Shown in pieces: positions 40,685 through 50,293 of a stretch of DNA of 64,000 nucleotides. The stretch covers positions 2,492,501 through 2,556,500 of the forward strand of contig JAGUCH010000002.1 of the NCBI GenBank assembly GCA_019096065.1, in the 5' to 3' direction. Origin of the DNA: Paracyclopina nana. Taxonomy: Eukaryota > Arthropoda > Copepoda > Cyclopoida > Cyclopettidae. Each line of letters starts with the position of its first letter. Within the stretch, counting starts at the first letter, position 1. The notes beneath the pieces are model-generated. The model saw only the letters and a program-made list of their open reading frames with translations. It ran no database searches and was not told the DNA's origin. A program made the position numbers and the translations under genes.

Positions 40685-43204
40685 ATGCATCAAGACATAA
40701 AACTGGAAGATGTTGCTGCTCATCCTTGGAGTTTCAGCTCATTGTATGACTGCCAATATTTTTGCTGTCCAGAGTGTGAATTCAAAGTGCAAGAGAAGCA
40801 AACTTTTGTGGACCATGCCTATTTGGATCATCCTGATTCCATTGACTATTTATCAAGCATACATGATGGCTCATTGGATGGGATTCAATGTCCCTGGTCA
40901 TCCTACCGAAAAGAGCATCCAGATTTGCCTGTAATCAAGGATGATGATGATGGCCCTCAATCTGAATTGGAAGGAGATAATACTTTATCATCTGGTGGCT
41001 TTGAAGACACTGAACTTAATTCAAATGGGAAAAGGAGAAGGACAAGCAAACCAAATTATGTGGAAGAAGAAGAAAATAGTGATTATGATCCTCTTGCTGA
41101 TGATGATGACAAGGAATCAAGTGAGAGCAATCCTGATGATGTGGATGATTCCAGCTTTAAAAAACGTTTGACCAAGAGGCAAAGAAAGAATTTCCATCCT
41201 GATGATGAGGTGCAATGCCACCTGTGTGGTCACTTGTCAGCCTTCAAAAACATCCATAGTCACTTGTCAAAGACTCATTCTGACCAAAGGTTCCATTTGA
41301 CCAAGTTTGGCAACAAAAGAGACTTTCAGTGTTTTGTGTGCAAAGCCATGTTTGTGAATGAAGGCAAGCTGAAATGGCACATCTGTGCTGATATCCCATT
41401 GCCAGAGCTGACCGATGGCAAGTACAAATGTGATAAGTGTGAGAGAGCCTTCAGAAATACCACAGACTACATCAGGCATATGAAGTGTGTCCATTCTGAG
41501 AAGAGGCCTTTCAAGTGTGACCAATGTAACCATGCTGCCAAAATGATGTCACTTTTGACTGTGCACATCAAAAATGGTAAGTCTGACTTATTTTTACGTT
41601 TACATTGTGGCTTACCTGTGAAGTTTTCAGCTCATACAAAAAGGGAAGCAGAGCATATTTGCCCTGAGTGTGAAAAGGCCTTTCAAAAGCCTCAGTATTT
41701 GAGGCGCCATTTGAAAGTTATGCACAACATTGGGGATTGTGACAAAGAGCCCAACGTCTTGTGCAACAAGTGTGGAAAAAGCTTCATAAGTGATGCCAGC
41801 CTCAAAATTCACGAGGCAAAAATGCATGTGCCTCGCCTGACTGGAGAATATTACAATGGCAGGAGGTTCTATGAAGACCCTAAAGAGAGGATTGTATGTG
41901 AAAAAGATGAGCTCAAGTTTCCCACAGTGGAAGAGCTGAACAAACATGTGGCTGAAGCGCATGGTGCCAATGACATTTTCAAGTGTGATAAGTGTGACCA
42001 AGAGTGGGTCTCTTCCAAGGTTCTAGACGTACACTTATATGTGGAGCACAATTTGAAGCGGTTCACTTGTGACATTTGCAAAAAACACTATGCTTCCAAC
42101 AAAGCCCTGGAGTATCATCACTATTACGTGCATCAAGGAGGTGAGAGGCCCAAAGCTCAGAGAGCTTGTGTCAAATGCGGCTACACTGGGCCCAAAATGA
42201 GCAATCATTGGAAACTGGCTCACCCTGATGAGGAGTTGCCATTCCAGTGTCATCTGTGTGACCACAGAACTCATGATGGTGCTGTTTTGCAAAGCCATAT
42301 CGATGATATGCATTTGCGAATCAAACATACTCTGCAATGTGACAAATGCCCCTTTTTGACCAATCGAAGGAAGACTCTTGAGAAACATATCAAGTGTGTG
42401 CATTTGCAGATCAAAGAGTTCCAATGTGAATACTGCTCCAAGACATTCAAAGAGCAGAAGAACTTGAGCATGCATTTGGTGAATTTGCATCAGGTTGTCT
42501 TTGAAGACGAGTTCAAAATGAAGTCCATTGTCAACAGACTTAACTGGAGTAAGTTGACTGAACGTTATCTGTTTAAATTCCAGGATTTTTCATTGCAAGT
42601 TTTCGTTACAGAAGCCCCGAAGAAGGACATTGAGCCAACTTGCCAAAAGTGCAAAAGATCTGATTTTTCCTCAGTACTTGAGTTGAGCAAACATGTGGAA
42701 GAATGCTATGGAGATGGCCTGAAATCTTTTGTGGACTTTAAGTGTGACAAGTGTGAGGAAAAATGTGTCTCATCAGAGGTGCTGCAATATCACAGATTTG
42801 TCGAGCATGCATTGTCAGAGTATGTGTGTGACATTTGTGCTCAAATTATCAAAAGTGAAAATTACTTGGTCAAGCATAAAAACAGATTGCACTATGGCTT
42901 GAAGGAGGCCCACTGTGACATTTGCAATAAAGGATTCAAAGACTTTTACACGATGAGAAAGCACAAGGAGCGAATCCATGACAAAATATATGCTTTCAAG
43001 TGTGACCACTGTGACTTCAAGTGTGGCTCAGCTTATGCTCTGAAAACCCACAGCACAATCAAGCACACTGCTTCTCCCAGGTTTGATTGCAAATTCTGTG
43101 ACTTTACCACCTCTGTGAACAAACGGTACAGAAATCATGTGTCAAATGTCCATGGACCTGTGAGAAACAAGCCAAAAATTTTGCTGCCACCTCCTAACAA
43201 GTGA
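40685..43204 (+). CDS. u27: cap-finger plus 18-finger C2H2 protein, three exons
   Basis: The exons are 40685-41576, 41631-42548 and 42612-43204 (800 aa). Both introns (54 and 63 nt) are multiples of three and lack stops, so the locus also reads as one 847-codon frame. Splicing is preferred because it restores a perfect H-I-K-N-A-H finger at the first junction, and the second intron matches u25 and u26 in position and phase. The cap is H-P-W at 13-15 and the linker has D-G-S-L-D-G-I-Q and long acidic runs. There are eighteen good fingers and one degenerate finger lacking its second cysteine (C-E-K-D-E-L). Confidence 0.85.
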   Translation: MHQDIKLEDVAAHPWSFSSLYDCQYFCCPECEFKVQEKQTFVDHAYLDHPDSIDYLSSIHDGSLDGIQCPWSSYRKEHPDLPVIKDDDDGPQSELEGDNTLSSGGFEDTELNSNGKRRRTSKPNYVEEEENSDYDPLADDDDKESSESNPDDVDDSSFKKRLTKRQRKNFHPDDEVQCHLCGHLSAFKNIHSHLSKTHSDQRFHLTKFGNKRDFQCFVCKAMFVNEGKLKWHICADIPLPELTDGKYKCDKCERAFRNTTDYIRHMKCVHSEKRPFKCDQCNHAAKMMSLLTVHIKNGKSDLFLRLHCGLPVKFSAHTKREAEHICPECEKAFQKPQYLRRHLKVMHNIGDCDKEPNVLCNKCGKSFISDASLKIHEAKMHVPRLTGEYYNGRRFYEDPKERIVCEKDELKFPTVEELNKHVAEAHGANDIFKCDKCDQEWVSSKVLDVHLYVEHNLKRFTCDICKKHYASNKALEYHHYYVHQGGERPKAQRACVKCGYTGPKMSNHWKLAHPDEELPFQCHLCDHRTHDGAVLQSHIDDMHLRIKHTLQCDKCPFLTNRRKTLEKHIKCVHLQIKEFQCEYCSKTFKEQKNLSMHLVNLHQVVFEDEFKMKSIVNRLNWSKLTERYLFKFQDFSLQVFVTEAPKKDIEPTCQKCKRSDFSSVLELSKHVEECYGDGLKSFVDFKCDKCEEKCVSSEVLQYHRFVEHALSEYVCDICAQIIKSENYLVKHKNRLHYGLKEAHCDICNKGFKDFYTMRKHKERIHDKIYAFKCDHCDFKCGSAYALKTHSTIKHTASPRFDCKFCDFTTSVNKRYRNHVSNVHGPVRNKPKILLPPPNK

Positions 43205-43333
43205 CCTAGTTTGATGAAGTAGTTGAACGTGATAAAAAAGTACTTTGAATCTTTGAGATATACTTATAATTCAAACTAATGACGTGCTTGACAATGGTAG
43301 CCAACATTTATTTTCTAACAATTACAGGCTTAA

Positions 43334-45026
43334 ATGGCTGAAGAAGAAGACTCTGATACAAATCCTTGGCTGGTCTCTTCAATTTACCACTTTACTGTCT
43401 TTGCTTGTCCAGAATGTGATAGCTGGTGTCATCACAAGCAAGACTTTGTGGAGCATGCTTTCAGTGAACATCCTAAGGTAAAGACTTCCTTTTACAACTC
43501 ATATTTTCCTTGGCTCAAAAAATATACTCTCCTTTCTAAAGTCAATCACTGCATTATCGAGCATCCATGATGGATCCATGTCAGATGTGGTTTTACCTGT
43601 AAAAAAGGAATCCTCAGAAACTGATTCCAAAAGCACTCTAGTCACAATGGATGTAAAAGAAGAAGAATTGCTGGAAGAGGAAGAATCTCAGACAAAGACG
43701 TCAAACAGAAAGTGTTCAAGCATCCTTGAAGAGTTTGGTCCCCCTGAAACTGAATTGCAATGCTATTATTGTAGTGAAACTTTGACAGTTGGAACCATCA
43801 GAGACCATATCAGAGAACTACATGGAGGCTTTCGAAAAAAACACTTTGGAAAGCACCGACCATTCAAATGTTCTATTTGTTGCCAAGCCATAGAAAGCCA
43901 GCAACTTCTTGACAGCCATGTTTGCACTCATAAGGCCAAGTTAATACCCAAAAAAGACAACCCCTGGGACATGTACAAGTGTGAAGAGTGTTTGGCCGAG
44001 TTTTCGAAACCATCTCAGCTGAGGAAGCATTTGACCACAGTCCATTTGGAGATGAGACCCTTCAGCTGCAATCAGTGTGATTTCAAAGCTAAACATAATG
44101 AAGTGCTCAAGAAACATGTGGCTAGAATACATGAGAGGATCAGAAAGCACCTTTGCTCCCACTGTGGCTCAAGGTTTTTCAGTCCCTCGGAATTGAGGCT
44201 GCACATTAAATCATTACATCCTGAGGAGAATGACGACAGGAGTCAGCATATTGGGTATAGGTAAATTAAATCATTGCATTCATACAAACATTATAAAATA
44301 TTCATTTTATATTGCAGTTGCGACATTTGTGGACAGACCTTGAAGGGCTTGAATGCTCTGAAAAGTCACAAGACTCGAAGGCATTTTTTGTCCAAGCAAT
44401 CCTTCCTACCGGTGACGGGCAAGCTCAAAAAATGCCCTAAATGTGAGGAGATATTTGACACAGTGGCCATTTTTGATGGGCATGTTTTGCAGTGCTGTGG
44501 TGATGCTAAGGCTTTCCCATGTAACTTATGCTCATCTACATGGAACAATGCTTTTGTTCTCAACAGTCACTTATTTGATGACCACAATGTAGAAAACTAT
44601 GCCTGCGAAGTCTGTGGAAAAATACTCAAAGGAAGAAATAGCCTTGGGATTCACATCAAATCTGTGCACCAAGGCATCAAGCAAAAGCTGTGTAAAATCT
44701 GCGGTAAAGGCTTTACAACCAACAAAACTTTGAGAAATCATGAAATGAGAGTCCATGAAAATTCTGGTGAATTTCCCTGTTCTTTGTGCGACTTTATTGC
44801 AGTGGACAAGCACAGGTTCAACAGGCACATGCAAGGTGTTCACCTTAGAGACCAGAGATTTGAGTGTGATGAATGCAACTTTGTGTGCTTCCTCAAAAAT
44901 GGCCTAAGAAATCACAAAAGAGTGGTTCATCTCAAAGAGAAGGAAAACAAGTGCAATCTGTGTCCAGCCAGATATTTCTACAAGAGAGACCTTGCAAAGC
45001 ATGTTGTCAAACAACATCAGCAGTGA
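43334..45026 (+). CDS. u28: cap-finger plus 13-finger C2H2 protein, three exons
   Basis: The exons are 43334-43477, 43542-44260 and 44318-45026 (523 aa). Intron 1 (64 nt, phase 0) follows H-P-K. Intron 2 (57 nt, phase 2) falls just before finger 6 and rejoins to S-C-D-I-C-G; unspliced, the frame stops at 44264. The cap has F-A-C-P-E-C, losing the first of the paired cysteines but keeping the C-x2-C pair. The linker has the DGS motif, V-K-K-E and V-K-E-E. Thirteen fingers begin with C-Y-Y-C and a C2HC finger. The acceptor is 6 nt before the ATG. Confidence 0.86.
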
Positions 45027-45136
45027 TATTTTTATGATAGTTAAGAAGATCTTTTGACTATTTTTGAATGCTCTTTTTAGCACCTTTTTAAAAGCCATTT
45101 TAATTCAGCTCTATTTTTTATATTTCAGCGTTCAAA

Positions 45137-46756
45137 ATGAATGAAGACACTAATCCTTGGCAAGTTGAGGACTTAGACATGTTTTTATTCTACTGCTGCC
45201 CAGAATGTGAGTTCAAGAGCCAAGCAAAGGAAGTTTTTTCCAAACATGCTTATCAGAATCATACCAAATCAAGGGATGTGGTCAAGCCAATTTGCAAAAA
45301 GGAAAGCAATTTTAAAGAAGCTTTAGAGGAGCTACCTTTAGAAGTATCCGTCAAAGAGGAGCTTGAGGACGTTCAGGAACCAATGGATGAAGAAGATCCC
45401 CTTTTTGAAGCAAATGATGAACAAAGTATTGACTTTGAGGCAAAACAAGATGCTGATCATGAAGAAAAAGATGAGGATGCACCCTTTCAGTGCTACAAAT
45501 GTGGGGACATCTTCGGATCAATCAAAGATGTAAAAAAGCATTTGACTCAAATTCACTTCCTATGCAGGAAAAGCCACTATGGCAAACCCAGAGAACACCA
45601 GTGCTTTGTGTGCAAATGCATGTACCAATCTGAGGAGACACTAAACATGCATGTTTGTAGAAGTACCTCTTCAACCAAAATTACAGTCAGAGGAGAAAGC
45701 AAGTGTCATACTTGTGACATCATATTCAAAAACACTGACAAATTAGTCACTCACAATAGAACTTTTCATCATGAGTTGAATTTCAGCTGTGATCAGTGTG
45801 ACTTCAAAACCAAATTGGCCAAAAGTTTGACCAATCACAAGAAAAGAATGCATGAGAAAGTGAAAGATGAGGTGTGTCATGTGTGTGGCAGAAAGTTTTT
45901 CAGTAAATATGAGATGCTTGAGCATATGGATGTTGCCCACAATAATTGTGAAAAAAAGTACATTTGCGACAAGTGTGGAGACTCTTTTGCGAAAAGCCAT
46001 TACTTAAAAAGCCATCAAAGAGAGAACCATCCTGTGTATCTTTTGTGTGCAATCTGTGACTCACAATTCTCCTCTTCTAAAAATCTAAGAGTGCACTTGA
46101 CCAATGAACATCAAATCAAGTGTGGTCTTGCAAGCTTTTATGTGTGTGATATGTGCAAAGATACTTTTGATTCTATCAAGCAACTTGATGATCATTTGAT
46201 CATGGCTCACGAGAAACCTGCCAAAGAAGAATGTTGTGATTTTTGTGAAGACATGTCATTTGCTGGAAAAGTCTCACTGAAAATGCATGTTCTTGAAAGC
46301 CATGCCATTGAATTGACTAAGAGCTGCAATGCTCCATTCATAAGTGAACTGTTTCAGACCTTCAAAAGTACAAATAACCGCCTATTTCAGTATGGCTGTG
46401 GAGATGTACCATGTCCAGTTTGTCAAAAAATGTTCACTAGTAAACGTGGGATGGTTGATCATAGAAGACAAATGCATGAAAAGGACAAGCACATGAAGTG
46501 TGAACTGTGCGATTATAGCACATTTCAGCCAAATCTCATGAACAAACATGTTAGCACAAAACACAGCAGCACTAAATATCAGTGTGATCAGTGCTCCTAC
46601 TCCACCTGCAATGATAGAGCATTTAAGAGTCATAAGATGAGAGTTCATGACAAAGTTTACAAGTTTACTTGTCCCCATTGTGCCAAAGGATATTTTGTCA
46701 AGAGCAAATTCACAAAGCATTTGTTTAATGTTCACAATGTGATTTTCCAAAGTTAA
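45137..46756 (+). CDS. u29: cap-finger plus 13-finger C2H2 protein
   Basis: A 539-aa intronless coding unit, 8 nt after the acceptor at 45127-45128. N-P-W is at 6-8, and the cap's last motif is H-T-K rather than H-P-K. The linker carries V-S-V-K-E-E-L-E-D and an acidic stretch. Thirteen fingers begin with C-Y-K-C-G-D-I-F and the C2HC finger ending M-H-V-C, and include the block-specific P-C-P-V-C-Q-K-M-F-T-S-K-R-G-M finger. It is colinear with u30 and u31 along its whole length. Confidence 0.9.
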   Translation: MNEDTNPWQVEDLDMFLFYCCPECEFKSQAKEVFSKHAYQNHTKSRDVVKPICKKESNFKEALEELPLEVSVKEELEDVQEPMDEEDPLFEANDEQSIDFEAKQDADHEEKDEDAPFQCYKCGDIFGSIKDVKKHLTQIHFLCRKSHYGKPREHQCFVCKCMYQSEETLNMHVCRSTSSTKITVRGESKCHTCDIIFKNTDKLVTHNRTFHHELNFSCDQCDFKTKLAKSLTNHKKRMHEKVKDEVCHVCGRKFFSKYEMLEHMDVAHNNCEKKYICDKCGDSFAKSHYLKSHQRENHPVYLLCAICDSQFSSSKNLRVHLTNEHQIKCGLASFYVCDMCKDTFDSIKQLDDHLIMAHEKPAKEECCDFCEDMSFAGKVSLKMHVLESHAIELTKSCNAPFISELFQTFKSTNNRLFQYGCGDVPCPVCQKMFTSKRGMVDHRRQMHEKDKHMKCELCDYSTFQPNLMNKHVSTKHSSTKYQCDQCSYSTCNDRAFKSHKMRVHDKVYKFTCPHCAKGYFVKSKFTKHLFNVHNVIFQS

Positions 46757-46963
46757 TTATTTTTGTCTGAGCATTACCAAGGGCCTCTGTCACCTTGATT
46801 TGCCTTCAATTACAAAAGTAAAACCAAATTACTGGCCATGCTGAAAAATCATGAATTCTGAAAAAAGGATGTATGTTACTTTAAAGCTCAAACAGATCAA
46901 ACTTATCATGAAATAATGTATTGATGCTTTGCAATATACACTTACAGCTTTTCTTTTATTTCA
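46757..46963 (+). other. Longest gap within the array (u29-u30)
   Basis: The stop-to-start distance is 212 nt, the largest between any two array units. The sequence is AT-rich, with no ORF of note and no AATAAA hexamer. Only the terminal pyrimidine tract and AG (ending 46964) before u30 are recognisable; a weaker cttacag lies 14 nt further upstream. I see no clear extra leader exon here, unlike before u2, u8 and u17. Confidence 0.6.
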
Positions 46964-46968
46964 GCAAC

Positions 46969-48624
46969 ATGGGTGAAGAAGATAATCCATGGCATGTTCA
47001 TAGCTTGGACAACTTTTTGTACTATTGCTGCCCAGAATGTGAATTCAAGAGCCAAGCCAAGATTATGTTTGCCAACCATGCTTATCTCAATCATTCCAAA
47101 TCTAAAGAAGCTGTCTGGCCATTTTGTAATTTATCAAAAGAAGTGACTCTGCAAGATCATCCCAATGGCATCGACTCTCCTTTTGTGAATGAGCCATGTG
47201 AACAAATTCCAGTGGAGGTATCAATCAAAGAAGAGTTTGAGGATCCAATTGATGTGGACACAATTGTTGATGAAGATAATAAGACAAGTGTCACTGTCAA
47301 TTTTGGTCGTGAGAATCAGCTTGATCATAAAGTAGAAGATTCGCCATATCAGTGCTACAAATGTGGAGATATTTATGATACAGTTGAAGTTGTGAAAGAG
47401 CATTTATCACAAGTTCACAAGCTGTGTAGGCGAATTTACTATGGCAAACCTAGAGATCACCAGTGCTTTGTGTGCAAGTGCATGTACAAAAATGAGGAAA
47501 CATTGAACATGCATGTTTGCAGAAGTGTTGCCTCCAACTCAGCCCAGGCCAATGGGGAAAATAATTGCAAAATTTGTGACATCAAATTCATAACTAGAGA
47601 AAGGCTAGTTAATCACAATAGAACCTTCCATCATGAGCTGAACTTTAATTGTGATGAGTGTGACTTCAAAACAAAAATGGCCAGAAGTTTGACCATTCAC
47701 AAGAAAAGGATACATCAAAAGGTGAAGGATGAAGTATGCCATGTTTGTGGCAAAGAGTTTTTTTGCAAGTACAGCATGCTCCTTCATATGGATGTAGCAC
47801 ACAATAATTGTGAGAAAAAGTACATTTGTGACAAATGTGGTGATTCATTTGTCAAACTCAATTATTTGAATGGTCATCAAAGGGAGAAGCACCCAGTTTA
47901 TTATTTGTGTGCTGTATGTGACACTCAATTCCCTTCTTCAAAAAAGCTGAGAGTTCATTTAAGTAATGATCATGGAATTAAGTGTGGATTGGCCAATTTT
48001 TATGTGTGTGACTTGTGCAAAGAGGCTTACAATTCAATCAGAGAACTTAATGATCATTTGATCAATGCTCATAAAAAACAAGTCAAAGAAGAAAGGTGTG
48101 ATCTTTGTGAGCACACATTTTTTGCCGGAAAAGTCACTTTGAAAATGCATGTTCTTGAAAATCATGGCATAGAGCTAACTAAAGGCTCTAACACACCATT
48201 TATAAGTGATCTTTTTGATACTGTCAAAAATACGAACAGTGACCTTCGTCAACTTGGAACTGGAGAAGTGCCATGCCCAGTTTGCCACAAAATGTTCACA
48301 AGTAAACGTGGCATGGCTGATCATCGTAAGCAACTACATGAAAAGGAAAAGCATATTAAATGTGATCAGTGTAACTATACAACATTTCAGCCGTTCAAGT
48401 TGAAAAAACATATTGGCAAAAAGCATAGTACCATAAAGTATCAGTGTGATCAGTGCTCTTTTTACACTTACAATGATGATTCCATCAAAACTCATAAGAA
48501 GAGAGTTCATGAGAAGGTATCAAATTTTAACTGTCCTCATTGTGCCAAAGGTTATTTCAAAAAGCCTCAATACATTAGGCATTTACTAAATGTTCATAAT
48601 GTTGTGTATCAAAATTCATGGTAA
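46969..48624 (+). CDS. u30: cap-finger plus 13-finger C2H2 protein
   Basis: A 551-aa paralogue of u29 and u31. ATG 46969 lies 4 nt after the acceptor; the in-frame upstream codons lie before the acceptor and are not counted. N-P-W is at 6-8. The linker contains V-S-I-K-E-E-F-E-D-P, almost identical to the motif in u31, and is acidic. Thirteen fingers match u29. The stop TAA ends only 20 nt before the next start, the shortest gap in the window. Confidence 0.9.
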   Translation: MGEEDNPWHVHSLDNFLYYCCPECEFKSQAKIMFANHAYLNHSKSKEAVWPFCNLSKEVTLQDHPNGIDSPFVNEPCEQIPVEVSIKEEFEDPIDVDTIVDEDNKTSVTVNFGRENQLDHKVEDSPYQCYKCGDIYDTVEVVKEHLSQVHKLCRRIYYGKPRDHQCFVCKCMYKNEETLNMHVCRSVASNSAQANGENNCKICDIKFITRERLVNHNRTFHHELNFNCDECDFKTKMARSLTIHKKRIHQKVKDEVCHVCGKEFFCKYSMLLHMDVAHNNCEKKYICDKCGDSFVKLNYLNGHQREKHPVYYLCAVCDTQFPSSKKLRVHLSNDHGIKCGLANFYVCDLCKEAYNSIRELNDHLINAHKKQVKEERCDLCEHTFFAGKVTLKMHVLENHGIELTKGSNTPFISDLFDTVKNTNSDLRQLGTGEVPCPVCHKMFTSKRGMADHRKQLHEKEKHIKCDQCNYTTFQPFKLKKHIGKKHSTIKYQCDQCSFYTYNDDSIKTHKKRVHEKVSNFNCPHCAKGYFKKPQYIRHLLNVHNVVYQNSW

Positions 48625-48644
48625 TTTTGCTTTTCAATTTCAGC

Positions 48645-50267
48645 ATGGATTTAGTGAGTGAAGCAAAATTAACTAAAAATCCTTGGTCAGTGGACAACTT
48701 AGAGCTCTTTTTGTTCTACTGCTGTCCTGAATGTGAATTCAAGAGCCAAACAAAGATCCTGTTTGCAGTTCATGCGTACAATTACCACTCAGAATCTAAA
48801 GAATTTGTTAGACCATTCTGCAATTTCTTAAATGAAAGGCCTTTTAAAGAGCTTCACTTAGAGATATCAATCAAGGAAGAATTTGAAGATCCAATGTATG
48901 AAGAAGACCCCTTGAGTGAAGCAAATGTGAAGCCTAAAGATGATATTGAGACAAAACAGAATTTTGACCATGTCAGTACAGCTGAAGCTTCACCATTTCA
49001 GTGCTACAGATGTGGGGATACATTTGGCTCAATCAAGGATGTCAGACAGCATTTGTCTCAAATTCACTTGCAATGCAGGAAAACCAACTATGGGAAACCC
49101 AGAGAACACCAGTGCTTTGTGTGCAAATGCATGTTCCAAACTGTTGAAGCTCTAAACATGCATGTTTGCAGGAGCAGTGCTTCAACTATGATAACAGTCA
49201 GAGGTGAAAACAAGTGTCATAAGTGTGACATCAAGTTTAAAAGCAGAGAGACATTGGTCTGTCACAACAGAACCTTCCACCATGAGCTGAAATTTGCTTG
49301 TGATAAGTGTGATTTCAAAACAAAAACAGCAAGGAGTTTGACCACTCACAACCTGAGGATACATGAGAAAGTGAAAAATGAAGTATGCCATGTGTGTGGG
49401 AAAAAGTTTTTCAGCAAATCCAACATGCTTGATCACATGGATAGTGCCCACAACAATTGTGAAAGAAAGTACATTTGCGACAAATGTGGAGAGTCATTTA
49501 CCAAAGCCCACTACTTGAAGGGCCATCAGAGAAAGGTCCACCCAGTTTATTTTTTGTGTGCTGTTTGTGACACTCAGTTCCTCTCTTCCAAAAAATTAAG
49601 AGTGCACTTAACCAATGACCATGGCATTAGCTGTGGGCTCAACAATTTTTATGTCTGTGGCATGTGCAAAAACACCTTTCATTCTATCAAGCAATTTGAT
49701 GATCATTTGATTATGGCCCATGAGCAATCTGCAAAAAGAGAAAGTTGCAAACTATGTGAAGACTTGTCATTTGCTGGAAAAGTCACATTAAAAATGCATG
49801 TTCTGGAAAATCATGCTGTTGAGCTCATTAAAGGCTCCAACTCTCCATTCATAAGTGATCTGTTTCATACTATCAAAAGCTCAGATGGCTACTCTCGCCA
49901 ACTTGGGGCAGGAGATGTGCCCTGTCCAGTTTGTCAAAAAATGTTCACAAGTAAACGAGGGATGGTTGATCATCGAAGACAAATTCATGAAAAAGACAAG
50001 CACATGAAATGTGAATTGTGTGATTACAGCACTTTTCAGCCAAATCTCATGAACAAACATGTGAGCAAGAAACACAGTACCACTAAATATCAGTGTGATC
50101 AGTGCTCCTACTCCTCTTATAATGAAGACTTGTTCAATATTCATAGAAAGCGAGTTCATGAAAAAGTGGAAAAATTTAAATGCCCTCATTGTGAAAAGGG
50201 GTATTACAATAGGAATCTCTTTGTTAGGCATTTACTGAATGTGCATAACATAGTTTTTCAGGTTTAA
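48645..50267 (+). CDS. u31: cap-finger plus 13-finger C2H2 protein
   Basis: A 540-aa protein with ATG 48645, 1 nt after the acceptor (48642-48643). An in-frame ATG at 48618 overlaps the end of u30, and the frame is open through the gap. N-P-W is at 12-14. The linker has I-S-I-K-E-E-F-E-D-P. Thirteen fingers are closest to u29, with long identical stretches around the K-R-G-M-V-D-H-R-R-Q finger, which suggests recent duplication or gene conversion. Confidence 0.9.
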   Translation: MDLVSEAKLTKNPWSVDNLELFLFYCCPECEFKSQTKILFAVHAYNYHSESKEFVRPFCNFLNERPFKELHLEISIKEEFEDPMYEEDPLSEANVKPKDDIETKQNFDHVSTAEASPFQCYRCGDTFGSIKDVRQHLSQIHLQCRKTNYGKPREHQCFVCKCMFQTVEALNMHVCRSSASTMITVRGENKCHKCDIKFKSRETLVCHNRTFHHELKFACDKCDFKTKTARSLTTHNLRIHEKVKNEVCHVCGKKFFSKSNMLDHMDSAHNNCERKYICDKCGESFTKAHYLKGHQRKVHPVYFLCAVCDTQFLSSKKLRVHLTNDHGISCGLNNFYVCGMCKNTFHSIKQFDDHLIMAHEQSAKRESCKLCEDLSFAGKVTLKMHVLENHAVELIKGSNSPFISDLFHTIKSSDGYSRQLGAGDVPCPVCQKMFTSKRGMVDHRRQIHEKDKHMKCELCDYSTFQPNLMNKHVSKKHSTTKYQCDQCSYSSYNEDLFNIHRKRVHEKVEKFKCPHCEKGYYNRNLFVRHLLNVHNIVFQV

Positions 50268-50293
50268 TTTAATTTTATTGTTTCTGTTTCAGC

